Assembly (NCBI GenBank): GCA_934371135.1
Contig: CAKRNO010000006.1
Coordinates: forward strand, 1-64,000
Source of the DNA: an uncultured Eubacteriales bacterium
Lineage (GTDB): Bacteria; Bacillota; Clostridia; Oscillospirales; CAG-272
Length of the DNA: 64,000 nucleotides
Reading direction: 5' to 3'
Shown: in pieces, positions 16,853-25,694 of the stretch
Layout: every line of letters starts with the position of its first letter
Position numbering within the stretch: position 1 is the first letter of the stretch
Notes under the pieces: model-generated
What the model was told of the DNA's origin: nothing
The model's input: the letters and a program-made list of their open reading frames with translations, nothing else
Databases searched by the model: none
Translations under genes and position numbers: made by a program

Positions 16853-18289
16853 ATGAAAAAACACCTGCTATGGGCACTGTTCCTCCTGTGTGCCGTCCTG
16901 CTCCTCGCGGGGTGCGGCACCGCATACAGCTGGGACGACGAACGCCTGAACTACAACATCACCGGGGAGACGGTGGAAAACGGGACGCTCTATGTGACGC
17001 GCAAGGGCGAAAAGGTCAAGCGCGCCGCCGAGGGCGATATCCTCTACGTCAATCTCGTGCCCGCTACGGGCTATGAGCGCGAGAGCATCACGGTCAACGG
17101 TGAGGCGATTGAGGGGTCGCAATTCACGATGCCTGCGGGCGACGTGACCGTGGCGGCGACCGTCCGCCCCATCATCAGCCGGATCACGGTGGACACCGCG
17201 CTCTCCGGCGGCACCGTCACGGCGGACAAGACGGAGGCGATGTACGGCGAGACCGTCACGCTGACCGTCACGCCCGAGGCGGAGTATGCGCTCATCGAGC
17301 GCAGCCTGACCGTGAACGGGGCGGAGATCTATCGCGGACAGGCGACGGAGGCGACGCGGGTCACGTTCCGTATGCCGCCGCATGACGTTCGCATCACCGC
17401 CCGCTTCCGGGATACGACCCTGCGGATCACCACGATCGACGAATACCGCGCGTTTGCCGCTCTTGTCAATGGCGGCACGGACTTCCGCGGGCGCCGCGTC
17501 ATCATCGACGCGGATATCGGCTCCCCCGATGCACCGGTCGACGCCATTATCGGGAACGCATCGGATAAGGCGTTCGCCGGTACGATTGAAGGGAACGGTC
17601 ATACCGTGTATCTCAATCTGACCGGTGTCAAGGGCATCGGGCTCATCGGTTATTCCAACGGTGCAACGGTGAGAGATCTCACGGTCGCGGGGCAGGTCGA
17701 GCTGACCGCGGGCAATATGTATGCGGGCGGCTTTGTCGGTCTTGTCCAATGGGCGAGCGGCAGGGTCACGACGCTCGAGAGATGCGTCAACGAAGCGACG
17801 GTCAACGTGACGGCTTCGTCCAACGCCGGCGGGTTCGTCGGGCGCGCGCTCGGCAGTCTCACGGTCACGGGCTGTGAGAACAGGGGCAACGTGACAACCA
17901 CGGGTAACTACGCCGCGGGGGTCGTCGGATACGTCCATAACTCCAGCGCCACCGGGGCGGGTTCTCCCGCCATCACCGTCACCGATACGGTGAACACGGG
18001 CAATATCACGGCAAACACGGGCGTCGGCGGTATCGTCGGTCTGTTCCACAAGGGTGCCGCAGGTGCCGTGCACCGCCTGACGAACGTCTCGAACACCGGG
18101 ACGCTCACCGGTACCTCGCAGGTCGGCGGCATCGTCGCCGTCATCACGAGCCAGGCGACCGATGGCTTCGACATCACGATCACCTACCGTGAGGCGGGGC
18201 TGAAGGACGGAGCCGGGGCAGACCTCGTCGTCGGCGCGGACAACAACCGGAAGCCGACGGTCATCACGCACATCACCGAAAACGCATGA
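16853..18289 (+). CDS. GLUG-repeat lipoprotein
   Basis: A 478-residue lipoprotein with lipobox LLLAGC near residue 20. Residues 40-185 contain two or three beta-repeat units of the InlB-B / bacterial repeat type (VNGEAIEGSQFTMPAGDVTV and a second SLTVNGAEIYRG...FRMPPHDVRITARF). From about 190 on, the protein matches the GLUG half of the 8308-10533 lipoprotein almost segment by segment, including GLIGYSNGATVRDLTVAG, VGGIVGLF and the tail YREAGLKDGAGADLVVGAD. So it looks like the same surface module with the esterase domain replaced. AAGGGAGG precedes the ATG. Located between cytosolic redox genes and extracellular glycan-binding lipoproteins, probably in the same transcript. Confidence 0.8.
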   Translation: MKKHLLWALFLLCAVLLLAGCGTAYSWDDERLNYNITGETVENGTLYVTRKGEKVKRAAEGDILYVNLVPATGYERESITVNGEAIEGSQFTMPAGDVTVAATVRPIISRITVDTALSGGTVTADKTEAMYGETVTLTVTPEAEYALIERSLTVNGAEIYRGQATEATRVTFRMPPHDVRITARFRDTTLRITTIDEYRAFAALVNGGTDFRGRRVIIDADIGSPDAPVDAIIGNASDKAFAGTIEGNGHTVYLNLTGVKGIGLIGYSNGATVRDLTVAGQVELTAGNMYAGGFVGLVQWASGRVTTLERCVNEATVNVTASSNAGGFVGRALGSLTVTGCENRGNVTTTGNYAAGVVGYVHNSSATGAGSPAITVTDTVNTGNITANTGVGGIVGLFHKGAAGAVHRLTNVSNTGTLTGTSQVGGIVAVITSQATDGFDITITYREAGLKDGAGADLVVGADNNRKPTVITHITENA

Positions 18290-18300
18290 GGAGGGAAAAG

Positions 18301-20004
18301 ATGAAACGGAAACTGCTGGCACTGACCGTCCTCCTCTGTATGCTCCTGCCGCTCGCTCTTACCGGGTGCTCCGGCGGCGACAAGCTCGCATACGTCGCCT
18401 ACGGCGAGGACATCAAGGAGTTCGATACCTCTCTTTTCTACGGCAACGTAGAGACCATGCAGGGCGCCGACCCGTCGCTCATCTGGGTGCCGGAAGCGCT
18501 CGATGAGAACGGGCAGGTGAAGGAGGACACCGGGTACTATTACGCGTATATCACGGCGACCTCCACCATCAACGCATGGCGCACGCGGGATATGACCAAC
18601 TGGCAGTATCTCGGCGCCGTGTTCCGCCCCGACCTCGACACGTTCTGGGCGTACATGAATTTCTGGGCGCCCGCCGTTCACTATGATGCCGAGGACGGCG
18701 TGTACTATATGTATTACAGCGCGACGTCGAAGAGCGTCTCGGAATACAAGACGCATTACATCTCACTCGCCACCTCAACTTCTCCGATGGGGCCCTTCAC
18801 CGAATGGGGCAGTATTTCGGAGCCGCTCATCGACTTCTCGAAGATGCCGAAAGATCATCCGCTCTATGAAGCGCACGGGGAAGGCACCACCTGGGCGGAC
18901 GGCTATTTTGCCGCCATCGACGCCGAGCCTTTCGTGGACGTGAACGGGGACATCTACCTGCTCTTTACGCACGATAAGGGCGCGGGGTACTCCTCCAGCT
19001 CCACCTATATCATGAAGATGAAAGAATGGTGGGAGCCGGACTACGAGAGCATTACCTGCATCTCCCTCACAGGCTCCTGTGAGGTCGGCGGGACGGAGGT
19101 CATGGACGAGGGCACCGTCAACGAGGGGCCGTTCATGCTCTATCACGAAGGGCTTTACTACCTGACGTTCTCCGTCCACACCTACGATGAATCGTCTTAT
19201 CAGGTGCGGCAGGCGGTCGGCACCTCGCCGATGGGTCCCTTCCACAAGATCGCGACCGAGAAGGGCGGTACGGTCATCACGACCGACGGGCTGAACGCTT
19301 ATACCAACTCTGCCGGGCACCATTCGTTCATCACCGTGGGCGATGAACTCTACATCAGTTACCACACGTTCAAGAATGACAAGTCCATTTCGCAGGCGCG
19401 GAAGATCCGCTTCGACAAGGTGTCCTTCGTCACCAATGACGACGGGATCCCCGTCATCTACGCGAACGGCCCCACCGTGACACTCCAGCCGCTCCCGACC
19501 GCCATCAGCGGGTACGAGAACAAGGCGACCTCGGCGCAGGTTACGGCGACAGGGCTCCGCGAGGGCAGCAGCACCTACTGGCTGAACGACGGTACGCTCA
19601 AGATTCACGAGACGCCGGACATTGTCGACGAGACCTACTTTAACGTAGGGAAGAAAGCAAGTACCGTGACGCTGTCATGGGAGGACTACATTTCGGCAAA
19701 AGCCATCATGGTGTACAACAGTAATCTGTATGCCACCTCGTTCACCAAGATCGACAACATCCGCATCTGGTACCGCGTCGGTGACACCGAGGGCGTGTGC
19801 GAGACGGGCGAGATCGCTTTCAGCTACGACCAGTATTCGCTGGTGCCGAAACACTATAACTGTATCTTCGCCGGCGCGTCCTGCACGATCCAGTTCGCGG
19901 ACATGGATATCAGACAAATCGAAATTACCGTATCGGAATCCAGCGGCGGCGAGGTCTTCGCCATCTCGGAGATCACGGTGCTCGGTAAAAAGGAGGGAAG
20001 ATGA
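18301..20004 (+). CDS. Glycoside hydrolase family 43-like lipoprotein
   Basis: A 567-residue lipoprotein (lipobox ALTGC) with an extracellular GH43-type beta-propeller. Likely catalytic acids are Asp in GADPSLIW, Asp in DAEPFVDVNGD and Glu in VNEGPFML; WAPAVHYD is also present. After the propeller (about residue 390) come a loop region and a C-terminal beta-sandwich of about 140 residues, probably a discoidin-type carbohydrate-binding module. The enzyme would cut arabinose- or xylose-like side chains on glycans outside the cell. ATG at 18301 follows AGGAGGG; the frame extends 15 bases upstream without a better site. The gene overlaps the next one by four bases. Confidence 0.85.
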   Translation: MKRKLLALTVLLCMLLPLALTGCSGGDKLAYVAYGEDIKEFDTSLFYGNVETMQGADPSLIWVPEALDENGQVKEDTGYYYAYITATSTINAWRTRDMTNWQYLGAVFRPDLDTFWAYMNFWAPAVHYDAEDGVYYMYYSATSKSVSEYKTHYISLATSTSPMGPFTEWGSISEPLIDFSKMPKDHPLYEAHGEGTTWADGYFAAIDAEPFVDVNGDIYLLFTHDKGAGYSSSSTYIMKMKEWWEPDYESITCISLTGSCEVGGTEVMDEGTVNEGPFMLYHEGLYYLTFSVHTYDESSYQVRQAVGTSPMGPFHKIATEKGGTVITTDGLNAYTNSAGHHSFITVGDELYISYHTFKNDKSISQARKIRFDKVSFVTNDDGIPVIYANGPTVTLQPLPTAISGYENKATSAQVTATGLREGSSTYWLNDGTLKIHETPDIVDETYFNVGKKASTVTLSWEDYISAKAIMVYNSNLYATSFTKIDNIRIWYRVGDTEGVCETGEIAFSYDQYSLVPKHYNCIFAGASCTIQFADMDIRQIEITVSESSGGEVFAISEITVLGKKEGR

Positions 20005-21557
20005 TGAAGAAACGGCTTATGCTCCCTCTTATCGCCTGCCTTCTGCTCCTGGCGGCGAGCCTCACCGCCTGCGGCGGCGGTTATACGTTCGCGCCGTATG
20101 CCTACACGAACAAGGCGCCGATCCCCACCGATATCCACGACTTTACGTCGGTGGACGGCATGACGGTAGACGGCGTGCGCGACGCGCAGTACGGCGACGC
20201 CGCACAGCACCGGCTCTATTACAAGAACAATGTCAACAGCGACATTTACGTCGACGCGTACCTGTACTTCGGTGATGAGGGGATTCACTGCTTCGTGTCC
20301 GTCAAGGACAATATCCTCTCGTTCAACGCCAACCGCTCGGTCTACCTCAATTCTTCCGTGGAGCTTTTCTTCAACGCAGCGCAAACGAAAAGCGGCAAGC
20401 AGAAGACCTCGATCAATAACGCCACCTGTCAGTGGCGTATCGACTGCGGCGGGAAGTCCGCGAAGCTCTGCGGCATCGGCGGCAGAAACGCCTACACCGG
20501 CTCCTACTTTGACGGTCAGTTCGCCGTCAATCTGAACGGTGAACTCAATTCGCAGGACGCGACGGGCTTCGACGTTGAGACGTTCATTCCGTGGTACGAA
20601 CTCGGCTTCACCCCGGACGAAAACGGGGACTACGGGGTCACGGAACTCATGTTCAACGTGGCGTACAACCACAAGGACGATCCGTATGGGGCAGAGGACA
20701 ACACCTCCCGCGCCCGTTCCATGAAGACCTTCAGTTATCAGGCGACCCCCTATACATGGGTGCCTCTTGCGAAGAACGCGGACGGCACGGCGCGGAACCT
20801 GACCTCGCCGGACGGCAACTTCTTCGGCACGCTCATCGTCGAGGGCGGTCTGCTCGCCGGGGTGTACGAGCCGACGTACCTTGTTGATCTCTCGCAGGAT
20901 AACGACGAGGGCGGGAACAGGATGTTCATTCGCTCGGATTCTCCCACTGCTTATGCGGTCGTGAAGAACAGCACCTCCTCGCACTTCTACTATGAAGCGT
21001 ATCTCAGCGGCATCTCGGGTGAGCAGAGCAACACGCCGAAAATCGGTATTACGGTGCTGTTCCCCGCCAACCGGATTACGCTCTACATCAAAATGTACGA
21101 CGGCGCTAATATTGCCGACGGGATATGCGGTGTGGTACAGCGGACAATCACCAACGGCGGCTACAACTGGTCGGAGGCGGCAGACCCCAACGACGACACA
21201 ATGAACTGGGGCTACTATACCAACAGTGCGTTCCGGGATCCGGACAATCACTTCATCACCGAAGGTGTCAAACTCGCGATCTACCGCGAGGACGACATTC
21301 TGTGCTTCTTCGTCAACGACGAGTTGTATTTCGCGAACCAGGCGGCGATTGACGCCGGCTTCACCCCGCTGTGTAAGCAGCCTCTGAACCTTCACGACAC
21401 TGCGAGCCGTGAGATCTTCGGCACGAAAATCGTGGACGACAGTATCGTTGGCGTGTTCTCGTTCGGCGCGAACGCCACTGTTTCGGACTACACGTTCGTC
21501 AAAGGCGACGATGCCTCGGCGCGTGTGGCGTCCTACCGCACCTCACAAGGCGATTGA
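20001..21557 (+). CDS. Lipoprotein with CBM9-like carbohydrate-binding domain
   Basis: A 518-residue lipoprotein (lipobox LTACGGG). Residues about 50-270 resemble a CBM9/DOMON-like carbohydrate-binding domain: an opening VDGVRDAQYGD, a central SVELFFNA strand and the FIPWYELG segment that normally follows. The second half is beta-rich, with a jelly-roll-like IGITVLFPANRITLYIKMYDGA stretch, and might be another glycan-binding module. No catalytic motif is evident. It probably helps hold or present polysaccharide near the GH43 lipoprotein and the binding protein next door. AAAAGGAGGG precedes ATGATG, so translation starts at 20001 or 20004; the stop of the previous gene overlaps here. Confidence 0.75.
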   Translation: MMKKRLMLPLIACLLLLAASLTACGGGYTFAPYAYTNKAPIPTDIHDFTSVDGMTVDGVRDAQYGDAAQHRLYYKNNVNSDIYVDAYLYFGDEGIHCFVSVKDNILSFNANRSVYLNSSVELFFNAAQTKSGKQKTSINNATCQWRIDCGGKSAKLCGIGGRNAYTGSYFDGQFAVNLNGELNSQDATGFDVETFIPWYELGFTPDENGDYGVTELMFNVAYNHKDDPYGAEDNTSRARSMKTFSYQATPYTWVPLAKNADGTARNLTSPDGNFFGTLIVEGGLLAGVYEPTYLVDLSQDNDEGGNRMFIRSDSPTAYAVVKNSTSSHFYYEAYLSGISGEQSNTPKIGITVLFPANRITLYIKMYDGANIADGICGVVQRTITNGGYNWSEAADPNDDTMNWGYYTNSAFRDPDNHFITEGVKLAIYREDDILCFFVNDELYFANQAAIDAGFTPLCKQPLNLHDTASREIFGTKIVDDSIVGVFSFGANATVSDYTFVKGDDASARVASYRTSQGD

Positions 21558-21584
21558 TTGAATGTAACTAAAGGAGACAAACAC

Positions 21585-23540
21585 ATGAAAAGATTTGTTG
21601 CCATCGCTCTCATGCTCGTGATGATGACGGCGCTCCTCGTGCCCCTGCTCAGCGGGTGCAAAAAGCGCGGGAGCGGCGTGGATATCTCGTTCGATGAGAA
21701 CGGTAATCTGCTGCCGTCCTCCGGCACCACGATCCATGTCACCTCGTACTCCGAGGGGGACGAAGAAAAGCGTTTCTACCAGTTGTGCGATGCTTTCAAC
21801 GAAAAGTACAAAGAGTACAACATCCGGGCGGTCTATGAGCCGAGTGACTCCAGCGGGTACGAGCAGACGATGAAGACGTCGCTCTCCTCCTCCACCTGTC
21901 AGGACGTCCTGCTCGTCTCCGACAGTTACTATAAGCAGTGGGCGACGCTCGGCTACCTCGAGCCGCTCGACGCATACATCAAGAGCCAGTACGCCGCGCT
22001 CAACTTCGAAAAGGAAGTCGCGGATATGTACGAGGGCGGCGTCGGCAGATACCTCTACGACGTCGTGACGACCACCTCGGACGGTCCGAACGCGCATTAC
22101 TACGGGCTCCCGAAGGGCACCGGCGCGACCGCCATCTACTACAACAAGACCTACATGAAGAACGCGAACATCAAGGAGATCTCGGTCTACGAGGAAGATA
22201 TCGACGCGTTCAACGGCGGCGCGGCAGATGCCTACGGCAATACCAAGGCGTCGCTCGGTATCGACGGCACCGTACCGAAGAAGGCATTCTTCACCGTCGG
22301 CGGTCAGCGCGTGTTCAACAACAAGATCCCGATGAGCTGGCAGGAGTGTTCGGAACTCGCCGCCATTCTGCAGGCGGTCAATGCGGCGGCAGGCTGTAAG
22401 TATGGCTTCATCACCAGCTGGTGGTTCAATTACGGCTTCTCGGTGGGCGGCAGCTGTATGCAGTATCTGACGTCCGACGATACGGGGCTGACCGGCGGTT
22501 ACTACACCTTCACCCTCGCGGACTCGACGGTCAACTACAAAGCCAAAGAAGATATTGCCGTCAACGGTCATACCTACAAGGCGGGCGAGATCGTCTCCTA
22601 CGAGGATAAGTTCTACATGAGCGACACCCTTGCCGAAAAGTGCGAGGTGCTCCCCTCCCAGCGCGAGGCATTCGCGGAATACATGAGCCTCGCCGGCAAG
22701 GTGGGCAACAGCCACTACCATGCCGACGTCACCTACGGCGGTAAAACCTACACCGGCGTGACGGACGCTTTCTGGTCGGTAATCCCGTATCAACTCGGTG
22801 CGACGCCCAAAGAGGCGATCGCCAAGAACGAAGAGCTGCTCCGCAGCCCGAACAATCTCGGAGATCCCGGCAGTGCCGGCGCACTCGCTGCGGCTTCGCA
22901 CGAATATGTGATCGTGCAGAACAAGGGCATCTCGGTCAACCCGGCGACTCTGAACACGGACGGTCGTTTCACCCAGTTCACGCAGGGTTATACCGCCATG
23001 GTCGTTGACGTCCGCGTCAGCGTGGCGCAGGCGCGCCTGATCCGCGACTTCGAGTGGGATGTCGCCCCCATGCTCGTGTGGAAGGATTTTGACGACGAGG
23101 GCAACACGATCGCTTCCGGCGTCGAGGGCGCACACTCCGGCTCGAACGCGTGGGCGGTGTGGAGCAAATCCACGATCAAAAATGCGGCTTATCTGTTCCT
23201 CAAGTTCGCGGCAGGTGAGGAGGGGCAGAAGATCCTCGCCGAGGCGGGCACCATTATCCCGAACCAGAAGAGCATCGCGAAAGAGATGATTCAGCAGGAT
23301 CTTGCGAAGGGGCTTTCTCCCCGTAACATCGAGGTGTTCGAGCGCGGGGCAGAGTACCAGACCCCCGGTGACTGGTGGTTCCTCAAGGACGGCGACTGGA
23401 TCGACGGCGACGGCTGCTGGGCAAACTACCTCAACCAGACCGTGCGTAACTTCAAGGCGACCATGACGACCTTCTATACCGTGAACGACTATCTCAAGAC
23501 TTTTGATACGCTGAAAAAATACACGGCAAAAGAGGACTGA
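21585..23540 (+). CDS. Extracellular solute-binding lipoprotein (sugar ABC transporter)
   Basis: A 651-residue family 1-type binding lipoprotein (lipobox LLSGC near residue 25). The mature N-terminal lobe starts with TTIHVTSYSEGDEEK and has the usual LYTQCDAFNEKYKEYNI-like pattern; GTGATAIYYNKTYM is the typical hinge-side segment. It is about 200 residues longer than common members, with an insertion between about 300 and 450, which suggests a large ligand such as a branched oligosaccharide. AAAGGAGA fixes the ATG at 21585. Two permease genes follow directly, so it is the substrate-capture subunit of cluster A. Confidence 0.9.
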   Translation: MKRFVAIALMLVMMTALLVPLLSGCKKRGSGVDISFDENGNLLPSSGTTIHVTSYSEGDEEKRFYQLCDAFNEKYKEYNIRAVYEPSDSSGYEQTMKTSLSSSTCQDVLLVSDSYYKQWATLGYLEPLDAYIKSQYAALNFEKEVADMYEGGVGRYLYDVVTTTSDGPNAHYYGLPKGTGATAIYYNKTYMKNANIKEISVYEEDIDAFNGGAADAYGNTKASLGIDGTVPKKAFFTVGGQRVFNNKIPMSWQECSELAAILQAVNAAAGCKYGFITSWWFNYGFSVGGSCMQYLTSDDTGLTGGYYTFTLADSTVNYKAKEDIAVNGHTYKAGEIVSYEDKFYMSDTLAEKCEVLPSQREAFAEYMSLAGKVGNSHYHADVTYGGKTYTGVTDAFWSVIPYQLGATPKEAIAKNEELLRSPNNLGDPGSAGALAAASHEYVIVQNKGISVNPATLNTDGRFTQFTQGYTAMVVDVRVSVAQARLIRDFEWDVAPMLVWKDFDDEGNTIASGVEGAHSGSNAWAVWSKSTIKNAAYLFLKFAAGEEGQKILAEAGTIIPNQKSIAKEMIQQDLAKGLSPRNIEVFERGAEYQTPGDWWFLKDGDWIDGDGCWANYLNQTVRNFKATMTTFYTVNDYLKTFDTLKKYTAKED

Positions 23541-23544
23541 GTCC

Positions 23545-24438
23545 ATGACGATCACAAAGAGTAAAAAAGCGAGATCAGACGAACTCTGGGGCACGCTCTT
23601 CGCGGGGATCCCGGTGCTGGGGCTCATCATCTTTACCTATATACCGCTCCTCATGGCGGTCATCATGTCCTTCATGGAGGTGCCGGGGCTCACGCTGCAG
23701 GGGGCGAAGTTTTTCCCGCTGAAGCAGATCTTCACAAACTACGTCACGGTCATCAAGGATCAGTATTTCTGGAAGTCCATACTCAATAATATTGTGTTGA
23801 TGATCGGTCTGCCGATTTCCATCATCCTGTCGATTGCGATTGCGGAACTGCTGACCAAGGGGCTCCGCGGCACCCGTTTCTTCAAGGTGTTGCTTTTCGT
23901 CCCGTATGTCTGCTCCGTCACAGCAACGACGTTCATGTGGAACTGGTTGCTCAACTATGACCACGGCGTCATCAACAGCATCCTCGGCAAGAATATCAAC
24001 TGGTTTGGTCCTGACCTCTTTATCTGGTCGGTCATGATTATGACCATCTGGGCATCCTGCGGTTACCGCATCCTGCTCTTTACGGCGGCGATGACGAACG
24101 TCAACAGCTCGCTGAAGGAAGCGGCGGCGGTCGACGGCGCGAACAAGTTCCAGATCTTTGGTCACGTCACGCTTCCGTCTATCACGCCGACGATCTTCTA
24201 CATCCTCGTCATGGGTACCATCGGCGTTCTGCAGGAATTTACCCGTATTCAGGTGTTGGATTCCACGGGCGCGAAGTGTACGACCGTCGTGTTCTATGTG
24301 TATAAGAAGATGCTGGTCGGTACCCCGGACGCGGGCGTCGGCTGTGCCGCGAGTATCATTCTCGCGCTTCTGGTCGCGCTCCTGACCAAACTGCATTTCA
24401 CGATCTCGAAGAAGTGGGTGAGCTACGATGCAAGCTAA
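23545..24438 (+). CDS. Sugar ABC transporter permease (MalF/UgpA type)
   Basis: A 297-residue permease with six membrane helices. The EAA loop reads LKEAAAVDGANKFQIFGHVTLPSI near residues 192-215, which docks onto the ATPase. The N terminus lacks the large periplasmic domain of MalF, as in most Gram-positive sugar permeases. Its ATG lies four bases after the stop of the binding protein, with a weak ribosome binding site, so translation is probably coupled. Its partner permease overlaps its end by 11 bases. No ATPase gene is nearby in this transcript. Confidence 0.92.
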   Translation: MTITKSKKARSDELWGTLFAGIPVLGLIIFTYIPLLMAVIMSFMEVPGLTLQGAKFFPLKQIFTNYVTVIKDQYFWKSILNNIVLMIGLPISIILSIAIAELLTKGLRGTRFFKVLLFVPYVCSVTATTFMWNWLLNYDHGVINSILGKNINWFGPDLFIWSVMIMTIWASCGYRILLFTAAMTNVNSSLKEAAAVDGANKFQIFGHVTLPSITPTIFYILVMGTIGVLQEFTRIQVLDSTGAKCTTVVFYVYKKMLVGTPDAGVGCAASIILALLVALLTKLHFTISKKWVSYDAS

Positions 24439-25309
24439 CAAAACGAAAAAACTGAAAAAGAACCATAAGCATCTGGATAACGCGCTTGTCTACGCGGGGC
24501 TCATCGTCGCGTCGCTCCTCGTCGTCCTGCCTTTTGCCATCGTATTCATGACCTCGTTTATGACGGCGGAGGACGCGACGGCCGGCGGCTTCTCGCTCAT
24601 CGGTCAGAGCGGCATGACGTTCCAGGGGTATAAGGAGTTCTTCAATTATAAGGACTACTATACCGGCGTGCCGCGTTTCCTCACCGGTCTTGCGAGTACC
24701 ATGGTGACGTCGCTCGTCCCGACCCTCGCCTCGCTTTTCTGTGCGGCGCTCGCGGCGTTCGCTTTCGCGAAGATCCGCTTCCGCATGAGCAAGGTGTTCT
24801 TCAACATCATCCTGTTCACGATGATGATCCCCGGCACAATCCTCATGGTGCCGCACTACCTGATGTATGAATCCTTCGGGTGGATTGACACCTACCTGCC
24901 GCTCATCATTCCCGGGCTGTTCGGCGGTGCGAGCATGATCTTCTTCCTCCGCCAGTTTATGTTCGGGATCCCCGACTCGCTGATCGAGGCAGGAAAGGTG
25001 GACGGGCTCTCGTGGTTCGGTATCTTTATCCGCGTGGTTCTGCCGCTGACGGTGCCGGCGCTCCTCGCGCAGGGGCTCCTCAGCTTCATCGCGCACTACA
25101 ACGCCTACCTCGGCCCGCGTCTCTATCTCAAGAGTCGCGATCTCGCCACCCTGCAACTTGTGGTCGCGAACTTCAAGGATGCCGCGAAGTTCAACCACCC
25201 CGCCGTCATGGCGTGCTGTATCGTGACGATACTGCCGATCCTGATTCTCTACACGGTGTTCCAGAAGTACTTTGTCGAGGGCATCGCCACGACGGGTATG
25301 AAACTGTAA
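24428..25309 (+). CDS. Sugar ABC transporter permease (MalG/UgpE type)
   Basis: A 293-residue permease with six helices and an EAA loop LIEAGKVDGLSWFGIFIRVVLP near residues 184-205. The C-terminal VFQKYFVEGIATTGMKL is typical of the MalG/UgpE branch. The start lies inside the end of the previous permease gene. It closes the transport part of cluster A and is followed by a hairpin terminator at 25327. Together with the upstream binding protein it makes a carbohydrate uptake system that must borrow an ATPase, possibly the one at 5514-6230. Confidence 0.93.
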   Translation: MQANKTKKLKKNHKHLDNALVYAGLIVASLLVVLPFAIVFMTSFMTAEDATAGGFSLIGQSGMTFQGYKEFFNYKDYYTGVPRFLTGLASTMVTSLVPTLASLFCAALAAFAFAKIRFRMSKVFFNIILFTMMIPGTILMVPHYLMYESFGWIDTYLPLIIPGLFGGASMIFFLRQFMFGIPDSLIEAGKVDGLSWFGIFIRVVLPLTVPALLAQGLLSFIAHYNAYLGPRLYLKSRDLATLQLVVANFKDAAKFNHPAVMACCIVTILPILILYTVFQKYFVEGIATTGMKL

Positions 25310-25326
25310 CGGTAACATAAACAGAG

Positions 25327-25366
25327 AACGGAGAGCGCCTCCCAACCGGAAGCGGCTCTCCGTTTT
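25327..25366 (+). terminator. ACGGAGAG-family terminator
   Basis: AACGGAGAGC pairs with GCTCTCCGTT, followed by a T run, just after the last permease. Same outer arms as the hairpins at 2288-2330 and 25592-25631. Confidence 0.8.
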
Positions 25367-25390
25367 GCTGTATTTTCGCTTTGCGTACCG

Positions 25391-25477
25391 TTATCCGCGG
25401 CGGCTTTTGACGATGTTCATGGCGATATAGACGCCGATGAAGAGCAGGATACGGGGCAGCTGCAGAGACCGGAGCAT
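25391..25477 (-). pseudogene. C-terminal relic of an ABC-2 type permease
   Basis: A minus-strand frame of 28 codons contains ILLFIGVYIAMNIVKSRRG-stop. This closely matches the last residues of the intact ABC-2 permease at 47347-48249 (LLLIGIYVAFNIVASRRRK). Nothing of the remaining 270 residues can be found next to it. It is probably the end of a deleted paralogue, left between two ACGGAGAG hairpins. The alternative, a chance 28-residue membrane peptide, is unlikely given the match. The rest of 25310-25694 shows no gene. Confidence 0.65.
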
Positions 25478-25591
25478 TTATGCCACCGCAAAATGTAAGA
25501 GCAGCTCGCCTTGGGGCGTCTGATCGGTGTGCCTCGTTTTTCCAGTGTGTCATGCGACGAGAATGAGATCGCCGAGGCAGAGAAATACAGT

Positions 25592-25631
25592 AACGGAGAG
25601 CCGCATTCGGAACGAATACGGCTCTCCGTTT
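25592..25631 (-). terminator. ACGGAGAG-family terminator for the HAD/GH38 operon
   Basis: AACGGAGAGCCG with an extended inner ATTCG/CGAAT helix pairs with CGGCTCTCCGTT. It lies about 60 bases beyond the stop of the minus-strand HAD gene. Confidence 0.75.
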
Positions 25632-25694
25632 GTCGGTTTGGTTGGTCGTCTGCCGTCAAGTCGGAAGGCAGGGGATAAACGGGGTATGTAGCGG

